Part shown: in pieces, positions 1-8,640 of the stretch
Layout of the letters: each line of letters begins with the position of its first letter
Position numbering within the stretch: the first letter of the stretch is position 1
Source: an uncultured Cytophaga sp.
Lineage (GTDB): Bacteria > Bacteroidota > Bacteroidia > Cytophagales > Cytophagaceae
Reading direction: 5' to 3'
Length of the DNA: 45,351 bases
NCBI RefSeq assembly: GCF_937863595.1
Contig: NZ_CALMGQ010000077.1
Coordinates: forward strand, 1 to 45,351
Program-made: the position numbers and the translations under genes
The notes under the pieces: generated by a model
Told to the model about the DNA's origin: nothing
Databases searched by the model: none
Seen by the model: only the letters and a program-made list of their open reading frames with translations

Positions 1-10
1 CCTGACCGCG

Positions 11-40
11 ATAAACGCAACGGCTAGCCGTTGCGTTTAT
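11..40. terminator. 30-bp perfect palindrome, probable terminator of an upstream gene
   Basis: Positions 11-25 are the exact reverse complement of 26-40, so a transcript from either strand can fold into a GC-rich hairpin (core CGCAACGGCTAGCCGTTGCG) flanked by A-rich and T-rich arms. This suits a bidirectional intrinsic terminator for a gene left of the window. The T-run is short, and a palindrome this symmetrical could also be a protein-binding site. Confidence 0.5.
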
Positions 41-100
41 TAATTGAATCTAAGACCTAAATCCAATGTTTGGAATATATATCAAAAATACGAACATTAA

Positions 101-143
101 TTAACTCAAAAAAACAATACAATAGGTTGTTTTTTTGAGTTAA
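101..143. terminator. 17-bp perfect inverted repeat with A/T-tract arms
   Basis: The arms 101-117 and 127-143 are perfect reverse complements around a 9-nt loop. Each arm carries a run of seven A or T, as in a bidirectional terminator. It lies in the gene-free stretch 1-326. Nothing else was recognised there apart from the palindrome at 11-40 and the TetR promoter/operator at 297-327. Confidence 0.45.
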
Positions 144-296
144 TACTTATACTCCACTATATAAATACAACACTCTCGCTTTTCGCTTTTTAAGATTCGT
201 TTTACAATAAAAAATATAAATATATAATAATCAGACCAATAAAAATTATTGTAAAATAAAAAGTACATCAAATACAATAGAAAATACTTTTATTAA

Positions 297-327
297 TATA
301 TTTGACTATAATATTCGAATAGTCAAA
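297..327 (+). promoter_or_regulatory. Promoter -7 box and palindromic TetR-type operator over the tetR start
   Basis: TATATTTG at 297-304 matches the Bacteroidota -7 consensus TAnnTTTG; no clear -33 TTTG is seen. The arms TTTGACTAT (301-309) and ATAGTCAAA (319-327) are perfect 9-bp inverted repeats around 9 nt. The palindrome overlaps the -7 box and ends on the first base of the regulator's ATG, where a TetR dimer would block transcription. The sequence is seen directly; autorepression is inferred from family behaviour. Confidence 0.6.
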
Positions 328-965
328 TGGTCGAAAATGACACCAATGCAGAAAACTGCAAGCTCACGCTTATAATTGATGCTGCTCAAAAGCGTTTTGC
401 ATATTATGGGCTTAGCAAAACAACCATGACAGAAATCGCGTCTGATATTGGTTTATCCAAGGCATCCCTCTATTATTATTTTGCAGATAAAGACACCCTT
501 TTTAGAGCAGTCGTAAAACGCGAGCAAGATTTTTTTTTAAATGAAATGCGCCAATTAATACAAGAAGAGAAGACTGCTGAAGATAAATTCTTCAATTATA
601 CCAAACATAGGCACACGTATTTAAGGAAAGTATTTGTAAACCTCACGCAGCTTAAAATGACAATGGATCATGTAAAACCATTGTTAGGTAACCTAATGGA
701 AGTATTTATGAAGGCTGAAACGGAACTCATAGAATCGATCTTTCAAGAAGGTATCAAAAAAAAAGAGTTTAATAATATGAATACCAAAACTATGGCCGAT
801 GCATACATTTCAAGTGCACAAGGATTAAGAACACTCACAATTAAAAATAGAAACTCTTATGTATTAGAGAAAAGTGACTTCGAAGAAATCGAAACTCGCA
901 TCAATATCATAGCTGAAATATTTATTAAAGCAATAAAAAAAAATAAAGATGAATCTATCGCTTAA
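327..965 (+). CDS. TetR/AcrR family transcriptional regulator
   Basis: This is a 212-aa one-component repressor. Residues about 13-60 form the TetR DNA-binding domain, with the helix-turn-helix at about 30-52 (TTMTEIASDIGLSKASLYYY). The helical C-terminal part is the expected ligand-binding and dimerisation domain and is too variable to predict a ligand. It is first in an operon with tolC-, emrA- and emrB-like genes and overlaps the tolC-like gene by 17 bp, so it probably senses substrates of that pump. A 9-9-9 palindrome sits on its start codon, suggesting autorepression. No strong Shine-Dalgarno sequence is visible, which is common in this phylum. Confidence 0.9.
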   Translation: MVENDTNAENCKLTLIIDAAQKRFAYYGLSKTTMTEIASDIGLSKASLYYYFADKDTLFRAVVKREQDFFLNEMRQLIQEEKTAEDKFFNYTKHRHTYLRKVFVNLTQLKMTMDHVKPLLGNLMEVFMKAETELIESIFQEGIKKKEFNNMNTKTMADAYISSAQGLRTLTIKNRNSYVLEKSDFEEIETRINIIAEIFIKAIKKNKDESIA

Positions 966-2280
966 AAAAACCATCATACGGATAGCGCTTATAGTTATAA
1001 TTTCACAATCCAACATTTCCATTGCGCAGGAAAATAAATTCTTATCGTTACAGGATGCTATTAATTTATGCATTCAAAATAACAAACAATTAAAATTGAC
1101 ACTTTCGAAAATGGAAAGTGCAAAAACTTCTGTAAAAGAAGCTACAAACAATCGCTTACCTGATGCGGGTATTTCAGGATCATACTTACTCATCACAAAA
1201 CCAAAACTTTCAGGACCACTGGTTGAAAATACCACACCCCCCAATATTCACCAGGCGGGCTTCACGATGGCAACGGCATCACTACCTCTTTTTAGCGGAT
1301 TCAAAATAAAAAACGGAATTGAATCTGCAAAATATCTTGAGCAGGCAGTAAAGCTAGATGTAGAAGTAGATAAAGATGCAATCATACAAAACACAATTGA
1401 AGCGTATAGCAATCTATATAAAGCCAAATCGAATGTCACTGTTATTAAAGAGAATTTAAAACAAGCGGCACTACGTACAATTGATTTTCAAAACTTAGAA
1501 TCAAAAGGCATTGTAGCGCGAAATGATTTATTACGCATACAATTACAAGAATCCAATATTGAACTTGCGCTACTGGATGCGGAAAGTAATTGGAAGTTAG
1601 CAAATCTAAACATGAATTTAATGTTAGGATTGGAGGAAAATACTCGGATAGAAATCGACAGCAACTCCTTTAGCTTAACTGAAGACAACCGCACGTATGA
1701 AACGTACGAACAACAAGCATTCACTAGTAGAAACGAGATTGCAGCACTTCAATACAGAGAAAAGTCTGCGCTTGCAGGTATCCGAATGGCTAAAGCCGAT
1801 TACTATCCTTCGTTAAAACTTACTGGCGGCTATTTTGCAGCCTATGTACCAAGTTTTATAACCATCACAAACGCATGGAATGGTGGAATTGGATTGAGCT
1901 ATAACATTTCCTCTATTTGGAAAACTGGAGCAAAAGTAAATTCCGCAAAAATAGCGCTGACAGATATTAAATTAAGAGAGAGTATTCTTAATGATCAAAT
2001 CAAACTGGAAATCACTCAAGCATTCGAAAGATACATTGTAAGCAAAGAAAAAATCAATGTGTATGCCAAGGCCTTAGAATTAGCAGATGAAAATAATAAA
2101 ATCACTAAAAACAAATACCGGAATAATTTGGTTACAACTACAGAGCTATTAGATGCCGATGTACAACATTTACAAGCAGAATTAAACTATACAAATTCAA
2201 AAGCAGATGCAACAGTCGCTTATAACAAATTAAAGCAACTAACGGGAACCTTATCTGATACTGCTACCACTTCTAACTAA
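949..2280 (+). CDS. TolC-family outer membrane efflux protein
   Basis: This 443-aa protein has an N-terminal signal peptide (about residues 1-26, ending ISIAQ). Two repeated halves rich in long amphipathic helices follow, as in outer membrane efflux proteins (OEP/TolC family). Early residues LSLQDAINLCIQNN match the usual start of the first OEP repeat. The trimeric channel would span the outer membrane and periplasm and dock with the adaptor encoded next. The start lies inside the end of the tetR-like gene in another frame, which implies translational coupling. The adaptor starts 34 bp downstream. Together these genes form a complete tripartite exporter. Confidence 0.9.
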   Translation: MNLSLKKTIIRIALIVIISQSNISIAQENKFLSLQDAINLCIQNNKQLKLTLSKMESAKTSVKEATNNRLPDAGISGSYLLITKPKLSGPLVENTTPPNIHQAGFTMATASLPLFSGFKIKNGIESAKYLEQAVKLDVEVDKDAIIQNTIEAYSNLYKAKSNVTVIKENLKQAALRTIDFQNLESKGIVARNDLLRIQLQESNIELALLDAESNWKLANLNMNLMLGLEENTRIEIDSNSFSLTEDNRTYETYEQQAFTSRNEIAALQYREKSALAGIRMAKADYYPSLKLTGGYFAAYVPSFITITNAWNGGIGLSYNISSIWKTGAKVNSAKIALTDIKLRESILNDQIKLEITQAFERYIVSKEKINVYAKALELADENNKITKNKYRNNLVTTTELLDADVQHLQAELNYTNSKADATVAYNKLKQLTGTLSDTATTSN

Positions 2281-2314
2281 TTTATTTAAAAAACACTATA
2301 GCGTATAATTTATT

Positions 2315-3466
2315 ATGGCAAACACTACTGAACTAAGTCAAAATAATACTACACAACAAAAGCCTGCACCAATGGACACAACTGCACAACCTGAAAATAA
2401 AAAGAAAAATAAAATATTTACTACATTACTAATTATTTTAGTTGCTGTTGGCGGTTATTATGGTATATCAAAATATATGCACGCACTAAACAACGAAGAA
2501 ACAGAAGATGCGCAAATCAATGGAAATATAAGCCCTGTTATCCCTAGAATAGCAGGATATGTATCTGAAGTCCGAATCAAAGATAATCAATATGTAAAAA
2601 AAGGAGATACTTTATTAATTCTAGATAATAGAGAAATGGAAATTAAAGTAATGCAAGCACAAGCAGCATTAGAAAATGCAAAAAGTACACTAACGGTTGC
2701 AACGGCAAATACATCTGCAGCAATTGCAAACAGTACTTTTTCTAAATCAAATATCACAACAGCAGAATCAAATATCGAAGCAGCAAAAGTTCGTTTATGG
2801 AGAGCCCAAAAAGATTATGCCCGCTACGATGACTTAGCAAAAGACCATTCCATCACAGAGCAACAATACGAACAAGCTTTAGCAGAAAAACAATCTGCAG
2901 AACTTCAATTAAAGGTTTTGGTAGATCAAAAAAAATCTGCAGAAAGTCAATCAGAAGCAGTTTTTTCTCAATCTTCCGCAACAGGACAACAAGTCAAAGT
3001 AGCGTCTTCTGTTATTAAACAACGTGAAGCAGATTTGCAAAGTGCTCTATTAAACTTATCCTATACATTTATTATTGCTCAAGCATCCGGTCAAATTTCT
3101 TCTGTAAATTTAGAGCCAGGACAATTGGTTCAAGCAGGACAACAAATCTGTACAATCGTATTAAATAATGACACATGGATTACAGCAAACTTTAAAGAAA
3201 CCCAGTTGGAAAAAATGAAGATTGGACAATCTGCTACAATTGAAGTAGATGCTTTTCCACATCATGAATTTCACGCAAAGGTAGCATCCTTCTCTCCCGC
3301 TACTGGTTCTCGTTTTGCATTGCTCCCTCCTGATAATGCAAGTGGCAATTTTGTTAAAGTTGTACAACGCATTCCTATTCGAATTGAGTTTACAGACAAA
3401 AACGACCCATTAGTGAACCAATTACGCCCAGGTATGAATGTTATTGCAGAAGTACATTTTAAATAA
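2315..3466 (+). CDS. HlyD/EmrA-family membrane fusion (adaptor) protein
   Basis: This 383-aa adaptor has a short cytoplasmic N-terminus, one TM helix (about 34-50), and a lipoyl-like half motif near 70-105 (ISPVIPRIAGYVSEVRIKDN). A long Ala/Gln/Ser-rich coiled coil (about 110-235) follows, then the second lipoyl half (SGQISSVNLEPGQLVQAGQ), then a beta-barrel region ending RPGMNVIAEVHFK. This is the EmrA layout for pairing with an MFS pump rather than an RND pump, consistent with the next gene, which begins 52 bp downstream. It would bridge the inner-membrane transporter to the TolC-like channel. Confidence 0.9.
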   Translation: MANTTELSQNNTTQQKPAPMDTTAQPENKKKNKIFTTLLIILVAVGGYYGISKYMHALNNEETEDAQINGNISPVIPRIAGYVSEVRIKDNQYVKKGDTLLILDNREMEIKVMQAQAALENAKSTLTVATANTSAAIANSTFSKSNITTAESNIEAAKVRLWRAQKDYARYDDLAKDHSITEQQYEQALAEKQSAELQLKVLVDQKKSAESQSEAVFSQSSATGQQVKVASSVIKQREADLQSALLNLSYTFIIAQASGQISSVNLEPGQLVQAGQQICTIVLNNDTWITANFKETQLEKMKIGQSATIEVDAFPHHEFHAKVASFSPATGSRFALLPPDNASGNFVKVVQRIPIRIEFTDKNDPLVNQLRPGMNVIAEVHFK

Positions 3467-3518
3467 ATTACCTCAATAAGTTCTTTTAAGAAAGATTTAA
3501 AACATTAAATAAATCGTC

Positions 3519-5105
3519 ATGCCTTTAGAACTAGAATCCTTAGTTGAGTATGGTCCACGTAGAATAATTATTACGTTAACTGCTATATTGTGTGCACTGC
3601 TTGAAGTTATTGATACAACAATCGTCAATGTTGCCATCAATGAAATGGGTGGTAACTTAGGCTGCACTATTGCTGAAGTCAGCTGGGTAATAACTGCCTA
3701 CGCCATCGGAAATGTTATTGTAATGCCTATGACAAGTTGGCTCTCGGCTCAATTTGGGAGAAGAAATTACTTTGCAGCATCCATTATTTTATTTACAGTT
3801 TGCTCATTTTTATGTGGCAATGCGACATCAATTAATGAATTGATATTGTTTCGTTTATTACAAGGTATTGGTGGTGGAGCACTATTGGTAACATCTCAAA
3901 CCATCATAACTGAAAGCTTTCCTGCCGCAGATAGAGGTATGGCTCAAGCCATTTATGGTTTAGGTATTATTGTTGGTCCAACCCTAGGCCCTCCACTCGG
4001 AGGATACCTTGTAGACAATTATTCATGGCCGTATATTTTCTATATCAATATTCCAATTGGTATTGTTGCTACTATCTTAACCTTACAGTTTGTGCGTAGC
4101 CCTAAGTATGCTGAAAAAACGCCCATACGAAACGTAGATTGGTGGGGCATCATTCTTTTATCCGTCGGTATTGGCTCCTTACAATATGTGCTTGAAAAAG
4201 GTCAAGAAGAAGATTGGTTTAGCAGCAACAGCATTTTAATATGTTCGGTGTTGGCTGTGTTTGGGTTCTTCTTTTTTATATGGAGAGAAAGTGTCTATAA
4301 AAATCCGATCGTATCTTTTAAAGTATTAAAAGACTTCAATTTAAAAATTGGAACTATATTGTCTTTTGTATTGGGCTTTGGACTATATGGTTCCACCTTC
4401 ATTGTTCCGTTATATACTCAGTCTATATTAGGATGGACTGCCTTACAAGCAGGCATGCTAATGTTGCCGGCATCTATCGCAACAGGACTTATGATGCCTG
4501 TAATGGGGGCTTTGTTAAAAAAGGGAACGGCGCCTCAATATTTAGTTGCACTGGGTATGTTCTTGTTTTTTATATTTAGTTTTTGGGGATATAGAATTAT
4601 ATCTCCCGATACTGCGAATACCGATTTCTTTTGGATGTTAATTGTGCGAGGTGTTGGATTGGCCTTGCTATTTATTCCAATTACAAATCTGGCCTTATCC
4701 AAACTACAAGGACAAGAGATTGGTCAGGGCGCGGCATTTACGGGACTTATGAGACAATTAGGTGGCTCCTTTGGTATTGCCATTATCAACACTCTTATCA
4801 CCAGAAAAACCGCATTACACCGTTCAGATATTGCATCTCACCTTACCGCAACAGATGGCACATCCATGGAACGAATCAACCAAATGCAACATGCTTTTAT
4901 CGGCCAAGGATTTTCTCCAGAAATTGCATTAGCAAAAAGTTATAAGCTACTTGATATGGGAATTTCCAAACAAGCAGTTATACTTTCGTATATGGATGCC
5001 TTTCTTTACTTAGGTTTGATGTTTCTAATTTGCGTTCCCTTTGTTTTAATTTTACTGCGCAACAACAAAGGCAATTCACATGTTGACACCTCAAGCGCAC
5101 ATTAA
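3519..5105 (+). CDS. EmrB/QacA-type (DHA2) MFS multidrug transporter
   Basis: This 528-aa protein has about 14 hydrophobic segments, the count typical of DHA2 drug:H+ antiporters. The N-terminus carries LEVIDTTIVNVAINEM, close to the family's first-helix motif. Antiporter motif C appears as GIIVGPTLGPPLGGYLVD (about residues 149-167), and motif A-like LSAQFGRRN follows TM2. It is the last gene of the tetR-tolC-emrA-emrB operon and ends 24 bp before a hairpin terminator. Export of hydrophobic toxic compounds is expected; the substrate cannot be read from sequence. Confidence 0.9.
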   Translation: MPLELESLVEYGPRRIIITLTAILCALLEVIDTTIVNVAINEMGGNLGCTIAEVSWVITAYAIGNVIVMPMTSWLSAQFGRRNYFAASIILFTVCSFLCGNATSINELILFRLLQGIGGGALLVTSQTIITESFPAADRGMAQAIYGLGIIVGPTLGPPLGGYLVDNYSWPYIFYINIPIGIVATILTLQFVRSPKYAEKTPIRNVDWWGIILLSVGIGSLQYVLEKGQEEDWFSSNSILICSVLAVFGFFFFIWRESVYKNPIVSFKVLKDFNLKIGTILSFVLGFGLYGSTFIVPLYTQSILGWTALQAGMLMLPASIATGLMMPVMGALLKKGTAPQYLVALGMFLFFIFSFWGYRIISPDTANTDFFWMLIVRGVGLALLFIPITNLALSKLQGQEIGQGAAFTGLMRQLGGSFGIAIINTLITRKTALHRSDIASHLTATDGTSMERINQMQHAFIGQGFSPEIALAKSYKLLDMGISKQAVILSYMDAFLYLGLMFLICVPFVLILLRNNKGNSHVDTSSAH

Positions 5106-5129
5106 TTGATCATTTATTTTGTAACGACA

Positions 5130-5166
5130 AAAAGGTCACTTCTGTAATTTGCAAAAGTGACCTTTT
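5130..5166 (+). terminator. Rho-independent terminator after the efflux operon
   Basis: AAAAGGTCACTT (5130-5141) and AAGTGACCTTTT (5155-5166) form a perfect 12-bp stem with a 13-nt loop and a T-rich 3' side, 24 bp after the emrB-like stop codon. Confidence 0.8.
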
Positions 5167-5368
5167 ATGTTTTCTTGCAGCCTATTATTAGGGAACATAT
5201 TTTCAAGATCTTTGACCTTTTTTACACCAAATCCAATTAAATTTCAGCTCTATATTCATTCGTCATAATTGTTTCTTTTAGGTCAATCACCTGCAAAATT
5301 TACCATTCCGTACTATTTTTCTTTTCAAACAAAATAAATAGATCATTCTTAATCTGTTTATTATTACA

Positions 5369-5388
5369 ACCTTCGACATGTCGAAGGT
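5369..5388. repeat. 20-bp perfect palindrome in a gene-free region
   Basis: ACCTTCGACATGTCGAAGGT is fully self-complementary. The surrounding stretch 5167-5425 has no convincing coding frame on either strand. The palindrome could be a small hairpin or a protein site; no neighbouring gene start suggests a role. Confidence 0.35.
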
Positions 5389-5425
5389 CAAAATATGCAA
5401 TTGTCGTGAATTTTGAAGAGTAAGA

Positions 5426-5550
5426 AAACCTTATAATCAAAAGCCTTGCATTTCTGTAAGGTTTTTGATTTGTGGGAGATACAGGGTTCGAACCGGTGAC
5501 ACTCCCGTTTGAAATACAGAATACACGCAACCACTTTAAAGAATCAATCC
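5426..5550 (-). pseudogene. Decayed copy of the tRNA-Val gene and its terminator
   Basis: On the minus strand, 5426-5508 aligns with 5830-5912, the intact tRNA-Val 3' half plus terminator. Shared features are a TGTAAGG/CCTTGC hairpin, the acceptor half ATCTCCC, and the T-arm loop GGTTCGAACC. The copy is broken: the 3' CCA has become CAA, the T stem has a C-T mismatch, and the anticodon arm reads TTTCAA. The D arm and 5' acceptor half (expected near 5520-5550) retain only scattered identity. It is unlikely to yield a functional tRNA. It looks like a degenerate duplication or an old integration scar. Confidence 0.6.
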
Positions 5551-5610
5551 TTTCAATCCGTTTAATAATTCGTATCCTGCTTTTCCATGCTTTTACTTCC
5601 CGTTCTCACT

Positions 5611-5648
5611 TATACTCCAATTTTTTCGTTGTAAAAAATTAGAGTATA
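5611..5648. repeat. 16-bp near-perfect inverted repeat (hairpin)
   Basis: The arms 5611-5626 and 5633-5648 (TATACTCC then A/T-rich) pair with one mismatch around a 6-nt loop. A minus-strand transcript would have a G-U pair at the mismatch. The repeat lies between the tRNA relic and the intact tRNA. The remaining sequence of 5550-5840 shows no coding frame or RNA that I recognise. Confidence 0.4.
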
Positions 5649-5840
5649 ACAGATGACCTAATCTCCTATCCCACCTAAAAAGACCTTATGATTTGAATTA
5701 TGTTTGCGAAGATGCTCTTAAATAATTGATCCGCTATATGTCCTGTATAATAAGCATCTCGTTTTGATGAATATAAAAAAGAAACATGTTAAATAATAAA
5801 AATATAAAACCGAATCTCAATGCAATATAAAACCTTATTA

Positions 5841-5872
5841 ATAAAAAAAGCCTTACATTTCTGTAAGGCTTT
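5841..5872 (-). terminator. Terminator of tRNA-Val
   Basis: AAAGCCTTAC (5847-5856) pairs perfectly with GTAAGGCTTT (5863-5872). Read on the minus strand, the hairpin lies just after the tRNA 3' end and is followed by a run of seven T. Confidence 0.8.
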
Positions 5873-5876
5873 CCAT

Positions 5877-5954
5877 TGGTGGGAGATACTGGGTTCGAAC
5901 CAGTGACCCCCTGCTTGTAAGGCAGGTGCTCTGAACCAGCTGAGCTAATCTCCC
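5877..5954 (-). tRNA. tRNA-Val (anticodon TAC)
   Basis: Read on the minus strand, the gene begins GGGAGAT and ends ATCTCCC followed by ACCA, so the discriminator A and the 3' CCA are encoded (5877-5880). The anticodon arm is CCTGC-CTTACAA-GCAGG, giving anticodon TAC (valine, GUA codons and wobble). The D arm contains AGCTCAGCTGGTTCAGAGC and the T arm has a perfect 5-bp stem around TTCGAAC. All four stems pair. A terminator follows directly. Confidence 0.95.
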
Positions 5955-6054
5955 TTTTCCGCTCCAACAATCTCTTGTTGTTTGGGAGCACAAACATACG
6001 AGTTTTTATTTTAATTGCAAAACATTTTCATAAAATATTCGTAAAATTTCTACG

Positions 6055-8601
6055 TTGCATTTATCAATAGAATTTACGTGCTTCACATACAAATATTTAA
6101 GCCCTAATACCACTCTGAAAATATTCAAAAAAGTACTTATTTATAGCGCTTTATCTTTACTTGCGCTTTTTGGTTTGGCTTCGGCTATACTCTTTTTCTA
6201 TAAAGATGACCTTATTTACATGGCATCCATGCAAATAAACAAACATCTTATTACCAAAGTCGACATTTCTAAAAAAATCGATATAAGCTTATTTGAAAAG
6301 TTTCCAGAGCTATCCGTTGGGTTTCAGGAAGTAAAAATCTACGAACCCAACAGCATAAAACCAACTGTTTTTGCTTCACTAGAGCGCGTACTTATAACGT
6401 TCGATTTATTCGAAATGTGGAAAGGCGATTATCAAATAGATAAATTATATCTAGAAAATGGCTTTATCCATTTAAGAACGGATTTTGATGGAAGTCATAA
6501 TTTTATGATTTTCAAAAAAGATACTACTGCGAACAAAGAGCAAACAGATTTTGCTATATCATACATTCAATTTAAAAAAATAGAATTCATTTACGATTAT
6601 AAATTAACCAATCACTTTTATGGAGGTTATTTTAACCAAACGGACGCATCTCTTTCAATGGCAAACAATTTACTTTCCATTGAACTTGAAAGCAATATAT
6701 TGACGGATGAAATATTAATAAATGAAAATTCTTTCTTGCCAAATAAAGATGTCTTAATTAAATCAACCATCACGTATCAAACAGACGCCGAAATACTAAC
6801 CATCAAACCTTCTTCTGTAAAAATAAATGAGTCTAATTATTTATTAAACGGCTTCTATGACTTGAATAAGTCATATATAGATTTTTCATTCAAAGCTGAG
6901 AAAAGCAATTTAAGCACATTTACATCCATTCTACCCAGTGCATATTCTAAAGTCATACAAGAGTACCAAAGCAGTGGAAATATCCATTTTAATGGCACCA
7001 TTAAAGGCAGCACCTATGACACAGAAAGCCCAGCCATATTGGTGAATTTTGGGTTTGAAAATGCTTCTTTTTTTCACCCCAAATACAAACAGCAGATTAA
7101 GAATGCTTTTTTAGTTGGGACGTATACAAATGGGTCCAAACGTGACTTATCAACATCGAGTGTAAAACTGTCGAATATAAAATTAGAAATAGACGGAAAA
7201 AACATTGAAGGATTCTGCTCCATTACAGATTTCAGCTCTCCTTATGTAGACTTGCACCTAAAAGGGAGTTTAGTACTTGATAAAATTTTAAAAGTAATTC
7301 CCAATCATATTTTTGAGCAGGCCTCAGGTGAAATAGGTTTTGATGTAGAGTTTAAAGGAAGAACAGAAGATTTAAAATCAAAAAAAGGATACGAACATAT
7401 TCAAACCACTGGAGACTTATCTTTTCGCAACGTCATCACAAAAATCAAATCATACCCTCACATTATTTCAATCGACGAAGCATATTGCATCTTTACAAAA
7501 AATGATATATCCATAGATAACATGCATCTTAAGGTAGGCAAAAATGATGTAGTGCTTACAGGTATATTTAGAAATTTGATAGGGAAATTAATCCTCCCCA
7601 ATCAATCCGTTTATGTACAAGCAGATTTAGCAATGGGCAACATTTTCTTGGAAGATATCCTAATGTCTGATACGCGCACAAAAAAATCTTCTAATCAAGA
7701 TTTCATCATGCCAGCACTAAAAGATTATAAATTAGACTTAAATCTAAAAGCGGCAAGCATGAATTACCAACGCTTACATGCACGGAATATTTCTACCAAA
7801 ATCGATTGGGTATATCCGTATTTGAATTTTACAAATACAAATTTAAATTTTTGCAATGGAACATGTACGGGTAGGACGAGTTTAAAAATACTAAACGAGA
7901 AGTCAATAGAAATAAATACAGATTCAAAAATAAAATCAATGGACATTGACAGTGTATTTTATGTGTTCGAAAACTTTTCACAAACCTACATAACAAACAA
8001 GAATCTAAAAGGGAAAATATCAACGGACCTAAGCTTAATATTGCAATTAGATAATCACTTAAACATTCTTCCAAGCTCCATAGTATGCGATGCCGATGTT
8101 AGTATTGTGAATGGAGAATTGAATAACTTCGAAACTATGAAACGCATTTCTCGTTTTTTAGAAACTGACGATTTGGATAATATTAAATTTTCTGAAATAA
8201 ATAATCATTTCTCTATTTACAATGAAGTGATTCAAATTCCAGACATGACAATAAACTCAACAGCTGGCAAAATTAGCTTCTCGGGAACGCATAGCTTTGA
8301 CGGGAAAATTTTATACCATGTTGCTTATCCGATTGCAAATTTGAAGAAAAATAAAATAGATTCAGACGCAGCATTTGGGGCCTTACGTCAAGATCCTAAA
8401 GGAGAGATGAAATTATTTCTAATTGTGCAGGGGACAACAAGCGACTTTAAAATTACATACGACAAGAAAAAAGTTGCAGAAAAAATTAAATCTGATCTTC
8501 AAAAAGAAAAAAATGAATTAAAATCACTCTTTAAGAAGAAGGATTTTGAAGAAGAACAATTAAGAAAAACACAAGAAGAAGAATATTTTGATTTCGAGTA
8601 G
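6055..8601 (+). CDS. AsmA-like inner-membrane/periplasmic protein
   Basis: This is a protein of up to 848 aa. One N-terminal TM helix (about residues 25-50) anchors a long periplasmic part rich in beta-strand repeats, as in the AsmA/TamB-like superfamily of bridge proteins linked to lipid transport and outer-membrane homeostasis. The early segment (FEKFPELSVGFQEVKIYEPN) and the C-terminal stretch with TINSTAGKISFSGTHSFDGKILY resemble the Bacteroidota AsmA-like C-terminal region. The C-terminus ends in a charged Lys/Glu helix. The start is uncertain: no ATG precedes the TM helix. The TTG at 6055 gives an odd 20-residue lead, and CTG at 6115 (LKIFKKVLIY) would fit a normal signal anchor better. 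It is a single-gene unit. Confidence 0.75.
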   Translation: MHLSIEFTCFTYKYLSPNTTLKIFKKVLIYSALSLLALFGLASAILFFYKDDLIYMASMQINKHLITKVDISKKIDISLFEKFPELSVGFQEVKIYEPNSIKPTVFASLERVLITFDLFEMWKGDYQIDKLYLENGFIHLRTDFDGSHNFMIFKKDTTANKEQTDFAISYIQFKKIEFIYDYKLTNHFYGGYFNQTDASLSMANNLLSIELESNILTDEILINENSFLPNKDVLIKSTITYQTDAEILTIKPSSVKINESNYLLNGFYDLNKSYIDFSFKAEKSNLSTFTSILPSAYSKVIQEYQSSGNIHFNGTIKGSTYDTESPAILVNFGFENASFFHPKYKQQIKNAFLVGTYTNGSKRDLSTSSVKLSNIKLEIDGKNIEGFCSITDFSSPYVDLHLKGSLVLDKILKVIPNHIFEQASGEIGFDVEFKGRTEDLKSKKGYEHIQTTGDLSFRNVITKIKSYPHIISIDEAYCIFTKNDISIDNMHLKVGKNDVVLTGIFRNLIGKLILPNQSVYVQADLAMGNIFLEDILMSDTRTKKSSNQDFIMPALKDYKLDLNLKAASMNYQRLHARNISTKIDWVYPYLNFTNTNLNFCNGTCTGRTSLKILNEKSIEINTDSKIKSMDIDSVFYVFENFSQTYITNKNLKGKISTDLSLILQLDNHLNILPSSIVCDADVSIVNGELNNFETMKRISRFLETDDLDNIKFSEINNHFSIYNEVIQIPDMTINSTAGKISFSGTHSFDGKILYHVAYPIANLKKNKIDSDAAFGALRQDPKGEMKLFLIVQGTTSDFKITYDKKKVAEKIKSDLQKEKNELKSLFKKKDFEEEQLRKTQEEEYFDFE

Positions 8602-8634
8602 ATAGGGTTATAACTTATATTACAACCCTATCTA
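8599..8634. terminator. Hairpin between convergent genes
   Basis: TAGATAGGGTT (8599-8609) pairs perfectly with AACCCTATCTA (8624-8634) across a 14-nt loop, between the convergent AsmA-like and ilvA genes. It overlaps the AsmA-like stop codon. There is no long T-run, so termination in both directions is likely but not certain. Confidence 0.5.
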
Positions 8635-8640
8635 TCCAAA

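Noticed and set aside
4631..4945. Plus-strand frame of 104 codons inside the emrB-like gene
   Set aside because: It is a frame-shifted reading of the transporter; the main frame is continuous with normal transmembrane pattern.
5300..5530. Minus-strand open frame of 76 codons over the tRNA relic
   Set aside because: It shares a peptide with the frame at 5734-5997 only because both read through tRNA-Val sequence. It is an artefact of the RNA gene duplication.
5734..5997. Minus-strand open frame of 87 codons
   Set aside because: It runs across the intact tRNA-Val and its terminator, so it cannot be a protein gene.
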